In this document: positions 13,201 to 24,179 of the stretch, in pieces
Numbering within the stretch: the first letter of the stretch is position 1
How the letters are laid out: each line of letters begins with the position of its first letter
DNA from: Brachypodium distachyon
Lineage: Eukaryota > Streptophyta > Magnoliopsida > Poales > Poaceae
Direction of reading: 5' to 3'
Length of the DNA stretch: 64,000 bases
Assembly: GCF_000005505.3 (NCBI RefSeq)
Contig: NC_016132.3
Span: 52,900,914 to 52,964,913, forward strand
Program-made: the position numbers and the translations under genes
Notes under the pieces: generated by a model
Told to the model about the DNA's origin: nothing
Database searches by the model: none
Seen by the model: the letters and a program-made list of their open reading frames with translations, nothing else

Positions 13201-16200
13201 ATCACATTCCCATTTCTTTTTGCTGTCATGTTTGGGGATTGGGGTCATGGAATATGTCTGTTACTCGGAGCTCTGTTTCTTATACTACGTGAGAAGAAAC
13301 TGTCCTCCCAGGTATTTTAGCTAAAACGGGGACCTTTTATTTGTTTCCTTTTTTTGTAATAACCATTGCATGCAATTAAATGGCGTTTCTACTGATGTTT
13401 ACTTCATAGATTGCATATTTATTTTCAACTGTTTTTAGATAGCGCAGTTATAATTAGGCTATCTGCACCTACTTCCAGTTCCAGCAAGTTGTCTTATCTT
13501 TATTTTCCTGTTTCCGCCTTCCACTGTGGTATGCTATTATTCTCTATGGTAATAATTAGATGCATATGTTGTGGCAATTTATACCATTTTAATGCGTTGC
13601 TATTAGCGGGAGTATCAGTGAATTGCATAAAGAATTATAATACCTTGCGCATGTATAACTAAGCAACCCCTATTGGTAACCCAAATGAACTGTACTTCCT
13701 ACATTTCTAGGAGAACATTTGCTCACCTGAAAAAAAAACATTGCCTGTTTTTACGAGAATCAGTTTCAACACCAATGTAGGTAGAGGCATGTGGGTGACA
13801 GGACTATGTGTACTGTGTACGCAAATTGTTGAGAAACCATCTGGTGATGGTATTATTTGCATAGGAGTCCGGAAATCCCCTCTTGTACTGTAGAGGGAAT
13901 CTATCTCTGCATGCAAGGGACCACAGTAAAAATTGTTTCTATTCCACCCATGCTTATTCTCGTAAGTCATTCACCAAATTCTGTACATGTGAGTATCTTC
14001 CTATAAATCTGAAGGTATAGGTACCCATTAATTGTAGTTTATCAGTTTTTTTCGTTTTTAAATTGCCTGCAAGCATTAAACCTGTTTATGTAAGCTCTGT
14101 CCTTTACTTACCTCAGAAGCTCGATAGTTTTACGGAGATGGCATTTGGCGGGCGTTATGTTATTCTTCTGATGGCTTTGTTCTCAATATATTGTGGGCTC
14201 ATATACAATGAGTTTTTCTCAGTTCCATTCCATATATTTGGGAAATCTGCATATGCATGTCGGGAAAATTCCTGCAGGTATGTTATTTGACCGTGCTGTT
14301 AATTGAAAATTTCAACTTCAGTTAAATATGTCAACCAAGCACAAGTTATTTTCATTAGTTCATTCTGCTCTGAGAATACTGCATCTATTATACTTCGTTA
14401 GTTCGTCAACTTCTTGTGCATGCTCCATTTATTGCTCTGTATTCCTTACCACTAAAAGTAGCTAATTCTGAGTATTTGCCATGCAGCAGTATACATATGA
14501 AATACATTTTAAGTCTTGAAAGCATATACACAGTTTTATGTTTGAAGCTCAAAAGGCTATATGCAAAACACTATATTACAAGTATGTACAGTTGTTTGCT
14601 CTTGATGCAAGGACCTCTGTCTTATGATAATATGCACAAGTAACTCCAGTCATGGCAGATGACCTAGTTTAATGACTTATATACTCCCTCCGTCCCAAAA
14701 TAAGTGACTTGGATTTGTATAGATTGTTATACAAATCCACGTCGCTTATTTTAGGACGGAGGGAGTAGTATAGTTAAATTCCTTATTCTCGTGCTTCTGG
14801 GCATGCACTGTAATGACTATTTTTTTAAGTTATACAGTACTATATCTATTTGGTTATTTGATATTTCTATTTCTTAACGGACGGTACTTGATAAATTGTT
14901 GGACCTGTTGACTTCAACGATAGCATATTTTTATGTCAACAACCATCTGTATGAAACTACTTATCCCCAAAGATCTAACACCCAACCTGTGTGCTTCAGT
15001 GATGCACATACTGCTGGTCTCCTAAAAGTTCGTGATCCCTACCCTTTTGGAGTGGACCCAAGTTGGCGTGGAAGTCGATCTGAGTTGCCCTTTCTAAATT
15101 CGTTGAAGATGAAGATGTCGATACTGATGGGTGTCTCCCAGATGAACTTGGGAATCTTGTTGAGTTATTTTGATGCAAAGTATCATGGGAATGTCCTCGA
15201 CATAAGGTAGTATATTTTAATGACATTATCTTTTTTCGACACAAGTAAATCCGAGGGTGCAAATGGCATATTTTAAATGATGTTGGGTTCCTCAGGTACC
15301 AATTCATACCGCAGATGATTTTTCTGAATAGCCTCTTTGGTTACTTAGCCCTCCTGATTCTCATTAAGTGGTGCACGGGCTCTAAATCCGATCTGTATCA
15401 TGTGATGATATATATGTTCCTTGACCCTGCTGGAGATCTTGGAGAGAATCAACTGTTTTGGGGTCAGAAGGAACTCCAGGTTCTATAAGCTTTTAACAAA
15501 ATAAAACAAATGCTTCACTATATGCATCTTCTTTGCATGCGAGTTTACCAGTTTCCCTCTTTCAGATCCTTTTGTTGCTTCTGGCTATTGTTGCTGTTCC
15601 ATGGATGCTCTTCCCAAAGCCTTTCATCCTAAAGAAACTTCATAAGGAGGTATGTTATGAAAAAGGGGCTCATTCTTCATGAACAGTAGTTATATCTCCT
15701 TATAGGTCAACTTCCTTTTGGTGCTGTGTTGGTGTGTCCTAATAGTTCATGCTTCCTTTAGTAACTATGTCTATTAGCTTAGTCTATATTCTCTGCAAGG
15801 TCAATGTGCTATATTGACATAGTTCGTCTTTAAGTGCGATTTCACAACAAGTAGAAGAGTTACAACTCATAGGGTGGCAACGCTTCCTGACTGAAGTTAT
15901 ATTCCCCTGGAGTGAGTGACCGAGCAACTTATCCAAGACCTATGGTTATTGAAAAGAATGGCGAGAAATCAAATCTATTGTCAGGTTGATAAACTTCAAG
16001 TGCAATGCACGTTCACACTTTGGATATATTTCCGTTGAACAGTTAGACATCACATTTGTAGTTCAACAAGGTTGATTTCTTGGGCTCTATGCAAGACTTG
16101 ATCCTGATAAAAATGTTTATTACTCCCTCTGTCCCATATTAACTGACGAAATATTACATGTATCTAGACGCTTTTTGGATATAGATACATCCATATTTGG

Positions 16201-17555
16201 GCAAATTTGAGTCACTTAATATGGATGGAGGGAGTAGAATATATGAACCGCTGATTGATGATTGGTCTGCCATAAGCGGTGGGTTTTGAGAAGTGGAAAG
16301 TGGGTCAAAACTGGGCCCTGGCTGGTTCAGGAAACTGGTCGGTTACCATGGCAAAGACATCCAGGTTTTGTTGGTTGAATATTGTAGTCGTTCTTCTTTC
16401 AGATTCAAAATTTGTAGCTTATCTTTGAATCACGGATGTATTATTTGTTTGAATAGAACCCTGGCCATGAGACAGAAAACCTGTCCTGCCTGGTTTACCT
16501 TTATGTAAGTTGGAGACACAGTGGGTCTTGCAATCTTGGTCAGTCGAAGGCTTGTATTGGGATATATAGTTGTAGTGGCTGGCTATTGCATGAATGCTCG
16601 TAGTTGAGATAGTACCCAAAGATGGAGTGAAACCTAAAAGAGGCTCATAAAAAACTGACACTTCCACAGGTCTATATTTTTCTACTTTCTTTTTCTTATC
16701 AGTAGTGTTGTAGTTTTAATACTTCAATTTATTTGAAAGCCAGAGCAGCGGTATTATGTTACCATCCTCTATATTGTGTAATCAGTCCTATATCTAAGTA
16801 ATTCCTAATATCTTCCATTCCTGGACCCAGAGATTTCAAGGTCACACCTATCGCTTCCTTGGGACATCTGAAATGGATCCGGATTCTGAACCTGACTCTG
16901 CCCGTGCACGTCATGATGATTTCAATTTTAGTGAAGTTTTTGTGCATCAAATGATACATTCCATTGAGTTTGTACTCGGGGCTGTATCAAATACAGCATC
17001 ATACCTTCGACTTTGGGCCTTGAGGTTTGCCTCTTTTGATTTTTATTGCAAATTTTTCATCCGTTGGTTCTTTCCATGACTTTTATGATGTTATTTTGTT
17101 TCAGTCTGGCACATTCTGAGCTATCAACAGTCTTCTACGAGAAGCTGCTGCTACTTGCTTGGGGGTAACAATCAATCGTCTTCTTTTTGGTTATTTAAAC
17201 TTATTTCAATATTAGCTGTGCATTCCATTTTTTTGTACACTGATGTTTATCTATTGCACATTTATCTTATGATGTCAACTCAGATTTCATATCATATCTT
17301 GGTCATTTATTGCATTTGCTTACTTGAACTATTTACCGTATTGTTGCCAGGTATGACAGTCTTATTGTGAAGTTAGTGGGGCTTACTGTTTTTGCCTTTG
17401 CTACTGCATTTATATTGCTCATGATGGAATCATTAAGCGCCTTCCTCCATGCATTACGTCTGCACTGGGTCGAGTTTATGAACAAGTTCTATCACGGGGA
17501 TGGCTACAAATTCAAACCATTTTCATTTGCTCTGCTGGCAGACGAAGAAGACTGA
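7218..17555 (+). CDS. VHA-a: V-type proton ATPase subunit a (V0 sector), 18 exons
   Basis: Encodes an 817-aa subunit a of the vacuolar/endomembrane H+-ATPase, the membrane protein that forms the proton half-channels and anchors the stator. Exons: 7218-7358, 8686-8730, 9876-9998, 10140-10247, 11023-11136, 11210-11380, 11588-11725, 11950-12057, 12288-12395, 12484-12632, 13158-13311, 14117-14277, 15000-15206, 15296-15479, 15566-15649, 16831-17024, 17105-17164, 17351-17555. All junctions are GT-AG and the frame is continuous. Residues 1-400 are the hydrophilic N-terminal domain (early motif [14 protein letters not shown]). Multiple membrane spans follow, including [15 protein letters not shown] and the stretch around [12 protein letters not shown]. 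That stretch holds the essential arginine (about R725), equivalent to yeast Vph1 Arg735. Length matches plant VHA-a. The ATG at 7218 starts the conserved N-terminus. Introns carry a TIR element and three Stowaway MITEs. The gene converges with NF-YB downstream. The family call is secure; which paralogue it is cannot be decided here. Confidence 0.97.
10331..10719. mobile_element. Non-autonomous TIR transposon in VHA-a intron 4
   Basis: A 389-bp insertion flanked by identical 8-bp copies of AGATCTAC (10323-10330 and 10720-10727). Its ends are imperfect inverted repeats: GGCGGCATATCCGGTGA on the left, and TGGTGGCGTATCCGATGA read from the right. There is no coding capacity. An 8-bp duplication suits a hAT-type element and 9 bp would suit Mutator, so the superfamily is open. 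It lies between exons 4 and 5 without touching splice sites. Confidence 0.8.
12069..12181. mobile_element. Stowaway MITE in VHA-a intron 8
   Basis: A 113-bp element with CTCCCTCTGATCCATATTAA at one end and its near complement at the other, flanked by TA (12067-12068 and 12182-12183). The interior motif ACATGTATCTAGACGCTTTT is shared with the copies at 16123 and 63648, so the three belong to one subfamily. Confidence 0.9.
14684..14765. mobile_element. Stowaway MITE in VHA-a intron 12
   Basis: An 82-bp near-perfect hairpin starting CTCCCTCCGTCCCAAAATAA, flanked by TA on both sides (14682-14683 and 14766-14767). Its internal sequence differs from the 12069 subfamily. Confidence 0.9.
16123..16234. 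mobile_element. Stowaway MITE in VHA-a intron 15
   Basis: A 112-bp TA-flanked element with CTCCCTCTGTCCCATATTAA ends and the same interior as the 12069 copy. It is the second member of that subfamily within this gene. The host intron (15650-16830) is 1.2 kb and otherwise featureless. Confidence 0.9.
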
Positions 17556-18350
17556 TCCATACAAAATTGGGCATGTGAAGAGATTAAACTTGTCTCTTGA
17601 ATTTTTTGGAGCACAAGCGTGGAATTTCATGAGAAGGGTGGGTTTCCCCCTAACACAACATTTTGTCAGACCGCCAGACTTCTTCCCTAACGGCCTGCAG
17701 TCGTCAGTTGAGGTTGCCAGCACCACGGGAAGGAGATTTTGTAATTTTACGGCAATATTGTAGAGGGTAGGCTTGTCGTACAGTGCCTCCTGCGGAGAAG
17801 CAGATTATACTAGCTAACAAAAAAGATAGAAATGTAGATTTGATATGTCTACTTTTAGCTGTCACATTTTGTGCCTTACTGGAAAATGGAAAAAAGCCTT
17901 GCCTTTTCATGATTGTGCCCATACTGATACTTTAGGGCATGCAGCTTATTAACCATATAATATTCGTCCATTTAAATAGTTTTATGTGTATTCTGTTTGT
18001 GCTAATAATCTATCTACTGTCAAAGTCTCACGTTTCGTGAGATGATTAATGTGTTCTTTTGATGGCTTGAGTTTTTCAGATGTTCCCACTCAGTCGGTCA
18101 GTCCCCCTGGTACGGATAAGGATTTGCACATGTATGATCTTATTGGTAATTTAGTCCCAAATGGCAAGAGATGAGGCGTAAAAACTGTGTAACAAATTAA
18201 CAATCATATGTGCAGATTTTTTATAAAGTTCCCAAACAGCTTTTGTATCCTATCTGGTACGTGCACTGTTCATGTCTGATCTATTTGATATTTCTTATAA
18301 AATTTTAGATGCATTTCCACAAAATATGACAAGCTGCGCATATGGAGGAT
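17556..18350 (+). other. 3' untranslated and downstream region of VHA-a
   Basis: AT-rich sequence after the VHA-a stop codon with no supported open frame. The first few hundred bases are presumably 3' untranslated region. No clear end of transcription can be assigned by eye. Confidence 0.5.
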
Positions 18351-18626
18351 CTTTTTTCAGGGAAAGCTTCCGTGGCAGCTTTATTGATCCATAAACACAC
18401 TTACAAAGATGAACAAGCAAACTGTAGATAAAATTAGGGCATCCTCAAGCCAAACAACACGTTGAGAACCAATCATGTGACGAGCTAAGATGTGAGCTCC
18501 CTTGTTACTTTGCCTAGGACAATGATCAAAACTAACGTCACCAAAACCTCGAATAAGAAAAAAACACTAATAGATAGCTGTCGCAGGACCAATAGAATTG
18601 CCACCATCGAGCATTGTTTGAACTAC

Positions 18627-18731
18627 CTCGATGTAGTCACTATTGATGACTAGTCTTGCACATCCCACCTAGCCAACTAACTCGATGTAGTCACTATTGA
18701 TGACTAGTCTTGCACATCCCACCTAGCCAGC
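18627..18731. repeat. 52-bp tandem duplication at the LINE/SINE junction
   Basis: The segment beginning CTCGATGTAGTCACTATTGA occurs twice in direct tandem, at about 18628 and 18680. The repeat unit spans LINE sequence plus the first bases of the SINE, so the duplication happened after the SINE inserted. Confidence 0.85.
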
Positions 18732-19016
18732 AACGTGGTTGGTTCCAACCCAGATTCAAATCACACACTTGCCATGGGTGCTTGCATTCCAGCGTTTAAG
18801 CAGCGTTGTGTTTTCAGTGGGAGTGACGTATCCGTTAACTATGAGGTGTCTGTGGAGACCTCATCAATTTCAAGATGATCTGCCGGCGGCCATTCTCTCA
18901 AAGATGCTCATAGAGATAGTGCGTGCATGTTCATTGAGGTGCGTGCATGTTCATTGAGATCAGTGTACGTTCATGTGTGTGTGCGCTTGTGTTTGTACCG
19001 TGTTTCTGAAAAAAAG
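18717..19016 (+). mobile_element. tRNA-derived SINE nested in the LINE
   Basis: About 300 bp that interrupt the LINE RNase H frame. The 5' part has an A-box-like TAGCCAGCAACGTGG (near 18725) and a B-box-like GATTCAAATC (near 18753), as in RNA polymerase III promoters. The body has motifs typical of Triticeae SINEs of the Au type, as I remember them (AAGATGATCTGCCGG, GTTTGTACCGTGTTTCTGAA), and it ends in a short A-run. No clean target-site duplication was found, so exact limits and the Au assignment are uncertain. Confidence 0.6.
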
Positions 19017-19420
19017 CAAGGAGAAGGCCATCCCTCGCGACAATTGCCTCCGCCGCATGTGCATCTGCAACATTCGATACCAGAGCAGCTTCCTGCAATG
19101 ATAGTGCCCATATGATCGCGAAGAACAGCGCCGGTAGCTCCTGTTTCGACGTCGGCATTGAAGCCAGCATCCGATTTCAACTTAATATTATTATCCCTTG
19201 GTCTCTCCCAGCCATGTTGTCTGATTCCCGAGCTCTTACAGCACGCACGAGAATAGTTTGTGGCCAGCGCCGCGATCGCCCAACAGGTGGTCACAATCAT
19301 CTCCTTTCCGACATCAGCAAAAAAAGGACAAGGAGCACCCGGTAAACATAAGCAAAGCCTCCAGCACTTCTGACCCTGAGCGAACAGGCAGCACAAGCAG
19401 GCTGTACACCACATGTTGCA

Positions 19421-20801
19421 ATGCATCCGGCACGAAGACGTCTGCCAATCTTAGGCCTCGTATACGTATCTGATGGCTTCGTTCTCCTATGTTCTAATAT
19501 TGGCTCAGCAACCTGCGTGAGCATTACTGCATCTCATATGCGTTATCTTGTCCGTTTTAGGCGTGGATTGATCAACAATTTGCATCGACAGCATCAGAAC
19601 TAATGTCTTCCTATGGCTCTTCGAGCGTCTGCGTTTGTCTGACGAAAAAACGATCGCGCAGGAAGCACGAGAACATATCTACTTCTAAGTAAAACTGTTG
19701 TCGCTAACGCAGCAGCGGCCAGAGCAATCAGCTAGTTAGACGGGACGGGATCGGCTGCCTTTCTCTGCCTCAGACGTGGCACTGCCACCTATTGCAAAGA
19801 GATCTCTATTCCAAAACAGGTTTACAGTTGGCTTCCCTCACCACATCTTCAGCACAGGCCCGTGAACCTTGGCTAGCGTTACATTCCAGAGGGCGACGTC
19901 AAGAAATGTCAAGTTAATAACCAGTTGCAATAGATTTATGCTTCCTAATAATACAAATATCTGAAAGCAAAAGACTGCCAAACTATCAATGGCTGAATTA
20001 TTCTGAATATACAGATAAAAACAAGGACTAAACCACAGGTGAATCTATTCTCGCGGAAGCAATTTACATCTGGGAGACAACAGTTAAGCACCCTTTCTGG
20101 TGCTTTAGTTTTCAGCCAATGAACATGAACCTAATGGAGGGGCGACTTCCTTGACAGATAGATAAGCACTGCAGCAAAATAAGAGTCGAATCAGAAGTAG
20201 ATACAATTTTGCAAAACTAAATGCACTTTGTGGAAAGTTTTATAAGACCCAATTATTTAAGTACCTATTTGACATAGTTACAGATGTAAGCTCTCCTATA
20301 GTAAAACTCAAGAACTGTGGTTGAACCATCAATTGTAACACAAACCCAGCCCACCCGTCGGTCTCTTAATCTCCAACAGGGTGAGGTGCAAGGCCAAGAC
20401 CCAAGAGGCTGACAGGTGGGGCATGTTTCACAGTATAGTTGTACGTAACTGCCCATCCTTAAATCTGGAGATTTGCAATACAATAGCTTCTTCAGTTGTG
20501 GCTATGTCAAACAGATGCCTAAATCTATGTTGTGCGATGGATTCTACGGGTATATTTTTTTGGAGTTTACAAAAGATATAAGCACGAAACATGTAGAAGG
20601 AATGAAGAGAATTTTCTATCAGGGTGCTTAGATTTTTTTTTAAATACACTTGTCAAAAGGGCAGATTAAATAGAACCATTGAAAAAAAAAGGGTGACAAG
20701 TAAAGGCTGCCTAACACTGAAATTTGCCTCATGTGTGTCATGCTTGTTGGTACAAAAAAAAATACCTCATGCCACTTGCCGAAAATTGCCAGTCTTCAGT
20801 T
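19421..20801. other. Region downstream of NF-YB, no gene seen
   Basis: This includes the probable 3' untranslated region of NF-YB (below 20802 on the minus strand). The open frames in it are short and unrelated to any family I know. Confidence 0.5.
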
Positions 20802-22266
20802 CTAGGTGTCCCCGTTATGGTACTGGGAATATAAAAGGAGGGAAGTGTCAGTTCTAGATTTGTATCACATTAAGCTCCATAGGTAAACTATAGAACAGTA
20901 CTGGCAAGTGATACAATGATAGGTTACCTGAGGTTGCATGTAGCCCATCCCTTGGGGGTAAGCTCCATGTTGAACCATCTAAATGGAGTATCAGCAGGTC
21001 AATGTCAAGCATCATGAGCAGTAAAGCAACACAAGGTACAAATACTAACCGCTTGTGCATTTGAGCTACTGGCACCACCATGGGCACCAATTGTATCTTT
21101 CTTTACGGAGCCATCACCAGATTTTGAGGTCAATTTACTATCACCCTACAGCAAATGAATGGAAACAGAAGTTTGGTTAATATTCATTATACACTATTCC
21201 TGCAAACCACATATGATACAAAAAGAAGCTTGCAAGACATAAACTGAATATGCAATATGTAACAAATATCAGAGTATCCATGCAGCGTTGCTTAGAAGTT
21301 AGAACTAGAATGTACAGGGTATTGCTTGAAAAATGGAATGACCATGATGGATGCAACAATATGTCTTCACATAATGCAAAACTGGAACGCATGCAAGTCA
21401 ATTCAAGTTACAAACTTGCATTCTTCAAGCAATACAACTATACTGAGCACTTGCAGTCAATTGACAATCACTGATTGAAGGGAATCACTCAATGGTCTAA
21501 TTAGGCTATGCACATTTGTGCCAACGGCCAAAGCAGGCGAAAATGCTTTAGAAGGTATGCTTAAACAAGGACTAACAGAAAACAAGAGCAAAACTTCGCA
21601 TCAGTGCCAACCATTTCAAACAACAACATATAAACGGTGCTGCAAAACAAAAGGGATTTGAAGATCACATACCTCCATCTGTAATCACGACGCCCCATCC
21701 CGAAATTTGCAACGAAGACAGAGAAGCAACATGAGATGGAGTAATATACAAAACAAAAGGATTATTCACATTTATGTATGCTAGCAGCAGTGAGGAAGGG
21801 CGGTGATTACATACATCTCTGTACTTGTGCAGGTAGATCTTGAGGGGTTCCACGTACTCCTCGAAGCCAAGCGTGGCCATCGCCCAGAGAAGATCGTCCC
21901 CGTTGATGGTCTTGCGCTTCTCCTTCTGGCACTTGTCACTGGCCCTGCACCCAACGCACAAACCACGGGCGAAATCAGACATCAAAATCCGAAAGGAAAC
22001 CAACCAACCCAGACGAGACAAGGAAGCCAAGGGTGACGCTACCGAGCCGGCTAGCCAACTCACTCGCTGGTGACGAAGGAGATGAACTCGGAGACGCACT
22101 CCTGCAGGGTCTCCTTGGCGTCCTTGGCGATCTTGCCGTTGGCCGGCACGGCCTTCTTCATGATGCGGCTGATGTTGGCGATGGGGAGGAACCTGTCCTG
22201 CTCCCTGACCCCGCCCCCGCCACCGCCCCTCGGGCTCCCGCTGTCGTGGCTCCCGCCGTCGGCCAT
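20802..22266 (-). CDS. NF-YB: Nuclear factor Y subunit B (CCAAT-binding, histone fold)
   Basis: Encodes a 168-aa NF-YB/HAP3 protein. It pairs with NF-YC through a histone fold and, with NF-YA, binds CCAAT boxes. Exons on the minus strand: 22266-22064, 21944-21815, 21678-21673, 21145-21050, 20978-20928, 20822-20802. A Gly-rich N-terminus (1-20) precedes [20 protein letters not shown] and the rest of the core to about residue 112 ([20 protein letters not shown]). The tail is Ser/Gly/Gln-rich and ends YHNGDT. It belongs to the non-LEC1, multi-intron class. The third exon is only ATGGAG (Met-Glu) between AG and GT; it joins YRD to GDSKL and matches the YREMEGDSKL type of cereal homologues. A 5'-UTR intron (about 22379 to 22283) is possible. 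The ATG at 22266 starts the family N-terminus MADGG. Confidence 0.96.
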
Positions 22267-22651
22267 CGCCCGCCCGGAAACCCTAGATCCATCGTAAACC
22301 AAATCAGCTTACAAAATCCATCGGCGCGCGATCGAGAGAGGGGCAAGGAAGAAGAGGCGAGCTGCGTTCGGTCCTCACCGTATAAAAACGCGCGAGCCCG
22401 CGCTGGGGAGCGGAGGGGAGAGAAGGGAGGGGGCGAGGAGATGGTGGTTGTTGGTGCGGTGAGGAGAGAGAGGTGGGGAATGGGAGATCGGACGCTGGAG
22501 AAGGCGAGGCGACCCGGGCCGGTGCGATGAGGAAGACGACGTATCTGGGCCGTTCGTCGGTTGGGAAGTGAGAGAGGGAGAGGAGGCTGGAAGTGGGTCC
22601 TCGGTCCTGACCGGTGGACCTGGCTGGTTCAGCTGGTATGGGCTTTTTCTC

Positions 22652-23131
22652 CATTGGGCCTTTCTCTTCGCGGAATCACGTCCATTCCATTTCATTTCAG
22701 GCTTAAAAGATGATTACAAATGTAGCTTCCCCCACAAATTAAGCCCAAACAAGCTACACGGACATACATCATCGATTCCACAACCTGACCGCACACAAAC
22801 AAACTTGAACGAACATGGACATGACCACTGACGAAACTTAACCTAGCAGCCCTGCGGGAAGGACTGGCGATTGGGGGACTAATTAAGCCTCTTCTCCTTT
22901 GGGCTGATCTGATCGCGGAATAAACCTCCATTACATTGCATTACTTACTTAAAAGATGATAGCTAATGTAGCTTCCACAACAAAGTAAATCGCAAATTAA
23001 GCCCCAAACAAGCTACACGGACATAACCAAACAAACTGACCGCACACAAACAAACTTGAACGAACATGACCGCTGACTAAACTTAACCTAGCAGCGCTAC
23101 GAAGAACTGCTGATTGGAAGACTAATTAAGC
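22652..23131. repeat. Tandem duplication of about 240 bp
   Basis: Two adjacent diverged copies, about 22652-22890 and 22897-23131. They share CGCGGAAT, CTTAAAAGATGAT, AAACAAGCTACACGGACAT, GACCGCACACAAACAAAC, TTAACCTAGCAG and GACTAATTAAGCC in the same order. The pair lies between the NF-YB promoter and the 3' end of the next minus-strand gene. No coding frame is conserved between copies. Confidence 0.85.
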
Positions 23132-23396
23132 CTGCTACGGCACTAAGCACTCGACACATACTTGCTGTCATCGCAGCCACTACATAATTAAGCTGGTCTG
23201 TGATCCATGGAAGCTAGCTAGGGAAACTTGGTAAAGTTGAGCAGATCCGAACCAAACAAGTGTCAAGTCCCTGCAACCTCGCCATGGACCCAGACCAAGA
23301 TTATTAGTACTTGGCTGCAGGAGGCAGCTAGGGCGCCCCCGCTGCCGCGGGCTCGAAGAGAGGCATGTATCTTCCACCGGCGTCGATGGACAGAGA

Positions 23397-24176
23397 CTAA
23401 TCCCAGACCTCCACGACCTCGATGGGTATGATGTTGCGAGCGACTTCCCTTGGACAGACGCTGCCGCTGCCATACCAGCCAACGTATCTGATCCGGAGCT
23501 CGCGGGGGATGTCGCGAGGGTCTTGGAGCTGGACGACGACGCCGACCGGGGAGAGGTCAGGCGCGTCGAAGCAGGCCGGGTCGATCTCCTCGACATGGCC
23601 AATGCTTCCGAGGTGGGAGCCGATGTCTTTCTTGGCGCGCTCCTCCTTGGGGTAGTTGAGCAGGTTGATGTGGGCGAGGTAGTCCGGCATGGGCGCCGGG
23701 TAGCAGTTCCTCTGCTCCCCCTCGCGCACGACTTCCACCGTGAAGCCGTCGAGCTCGAACGGCTGCGTGGCGATGGCCGCCGCCCGGTCCTCCGCCGTGG
23801 CGAAGCGCAGGCACATTTCGGCCACCATCGGGGTGGTGGCGAGGAGCTCGAACTGCAGGTCAGGGGCCGCGGCGTGGATGGCGGAGCGGATGAAGGCCTT
23901 CTGGTCAGCGATCTCCGCGGGGTCCGGGGTGATGAACGCGTAGCCCGTGCGGTTGGCCTCGAGGCTCATCTCCGGGGTCATCTCGAAGTACACCGTGGTG
24001 GATTCCGGGCGGCCCGAGCGGACCACCGGGTCCGGAGCCCAGTGGCGGACCGCGGACGCAGGAACGGGGTGGTCGAGGCGCTTGTTCGCGTAGGTGAACG
24101 CCGGGCGGCCATCGGACGCCTCCGGGGAGAGGCGCGGCCGGGCAGCATCTTGCTGTTTGTCCTCCTCTCTCAGGTC
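23397..24176 (-). CDS. Uncharacterised grass protein, 5' end unresolved
   Basis: A minus-strand frame open for 259 codons, with plausible plant codon use, ends at the TAA at 23397. It encodes FTYANKRLDHPVPASAVRHW, then TVYFEMTPEMSLEANRTGYA, LLATTPMVAEMCLRF, EGEQRNCYPAPMPDYLAH, IGSHLGSIGHVEEIDPACFD and ELRIRYVGWYGSGSV. I remember this as a protein family common in Triticeae genomes, of unknown function, with a region like the DUF4283 fold found near retroelement-type zinc-knuckle proteins; that link is weak. No ATG precedes the conserved part: the frame starts after a TGA at 24177-24179 and its first Met is at 23981, inside the conserved block. Either an upstream exon is missed or the gene has lost its start and is a pseudogene. 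No frameshift is seen within the conserved region. Confidence 0.6.
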   Translation of the reverse strand, partial: DLREEDKQQDAARPRLSPEASDGRPAFTYANKRLDHPVPASAVRHWAPDPVVRSGRPESTTVYFEMTPEMSLEANRTGYAFITPDPAEIADQKAFIRSAIHAAAPDLQFELLATTPMVAEMCLRFATAEDRAAAIATQPFELDGFTVEVVREGEQRNCYPAPMPDYLAHINLLNYPKEERAKKDIGSHLGSIGHVEEIDPACFDAPDLSPVGVVVQLQDPRDIPRELRIRYVGWYGSGSVCPREVARNIIPIEVVEVWD

Positions 24177-24179
24177 TCA

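Larger units (their letters stand above)
18352..19420 (-). pseudogene. Decayed LINE 3' end with RNase H domain (minus strand)
   Basis: Read on the minus strand, broken frames give the C-terminal RNase H-like region of a plant L1-type LINE: KLKSDAGFNADVETGATGAV, then HAAEAIVARDGLLLA, and after an interruption ARLVINSDYIEVVQTMLDGG and RVVWLEDA. The 3' end carries TCAATAAAGCTGC followed by a short A-tail, seen as the T-run at 18352. Frameshifts and an in-frame stop are present. A SINE splits the domain. The 3' end matches the truncated LINE at 26094-26364 closely enough to be the same family. The upper boundary near 19420 is approximate. Confidence 0.8.

Noticed and set aside
22033..22530. 165-codon open frame on the plus strand
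   Set aside because: Antisense to NF-YB exon 1 and its promoter; low-complexity composition.
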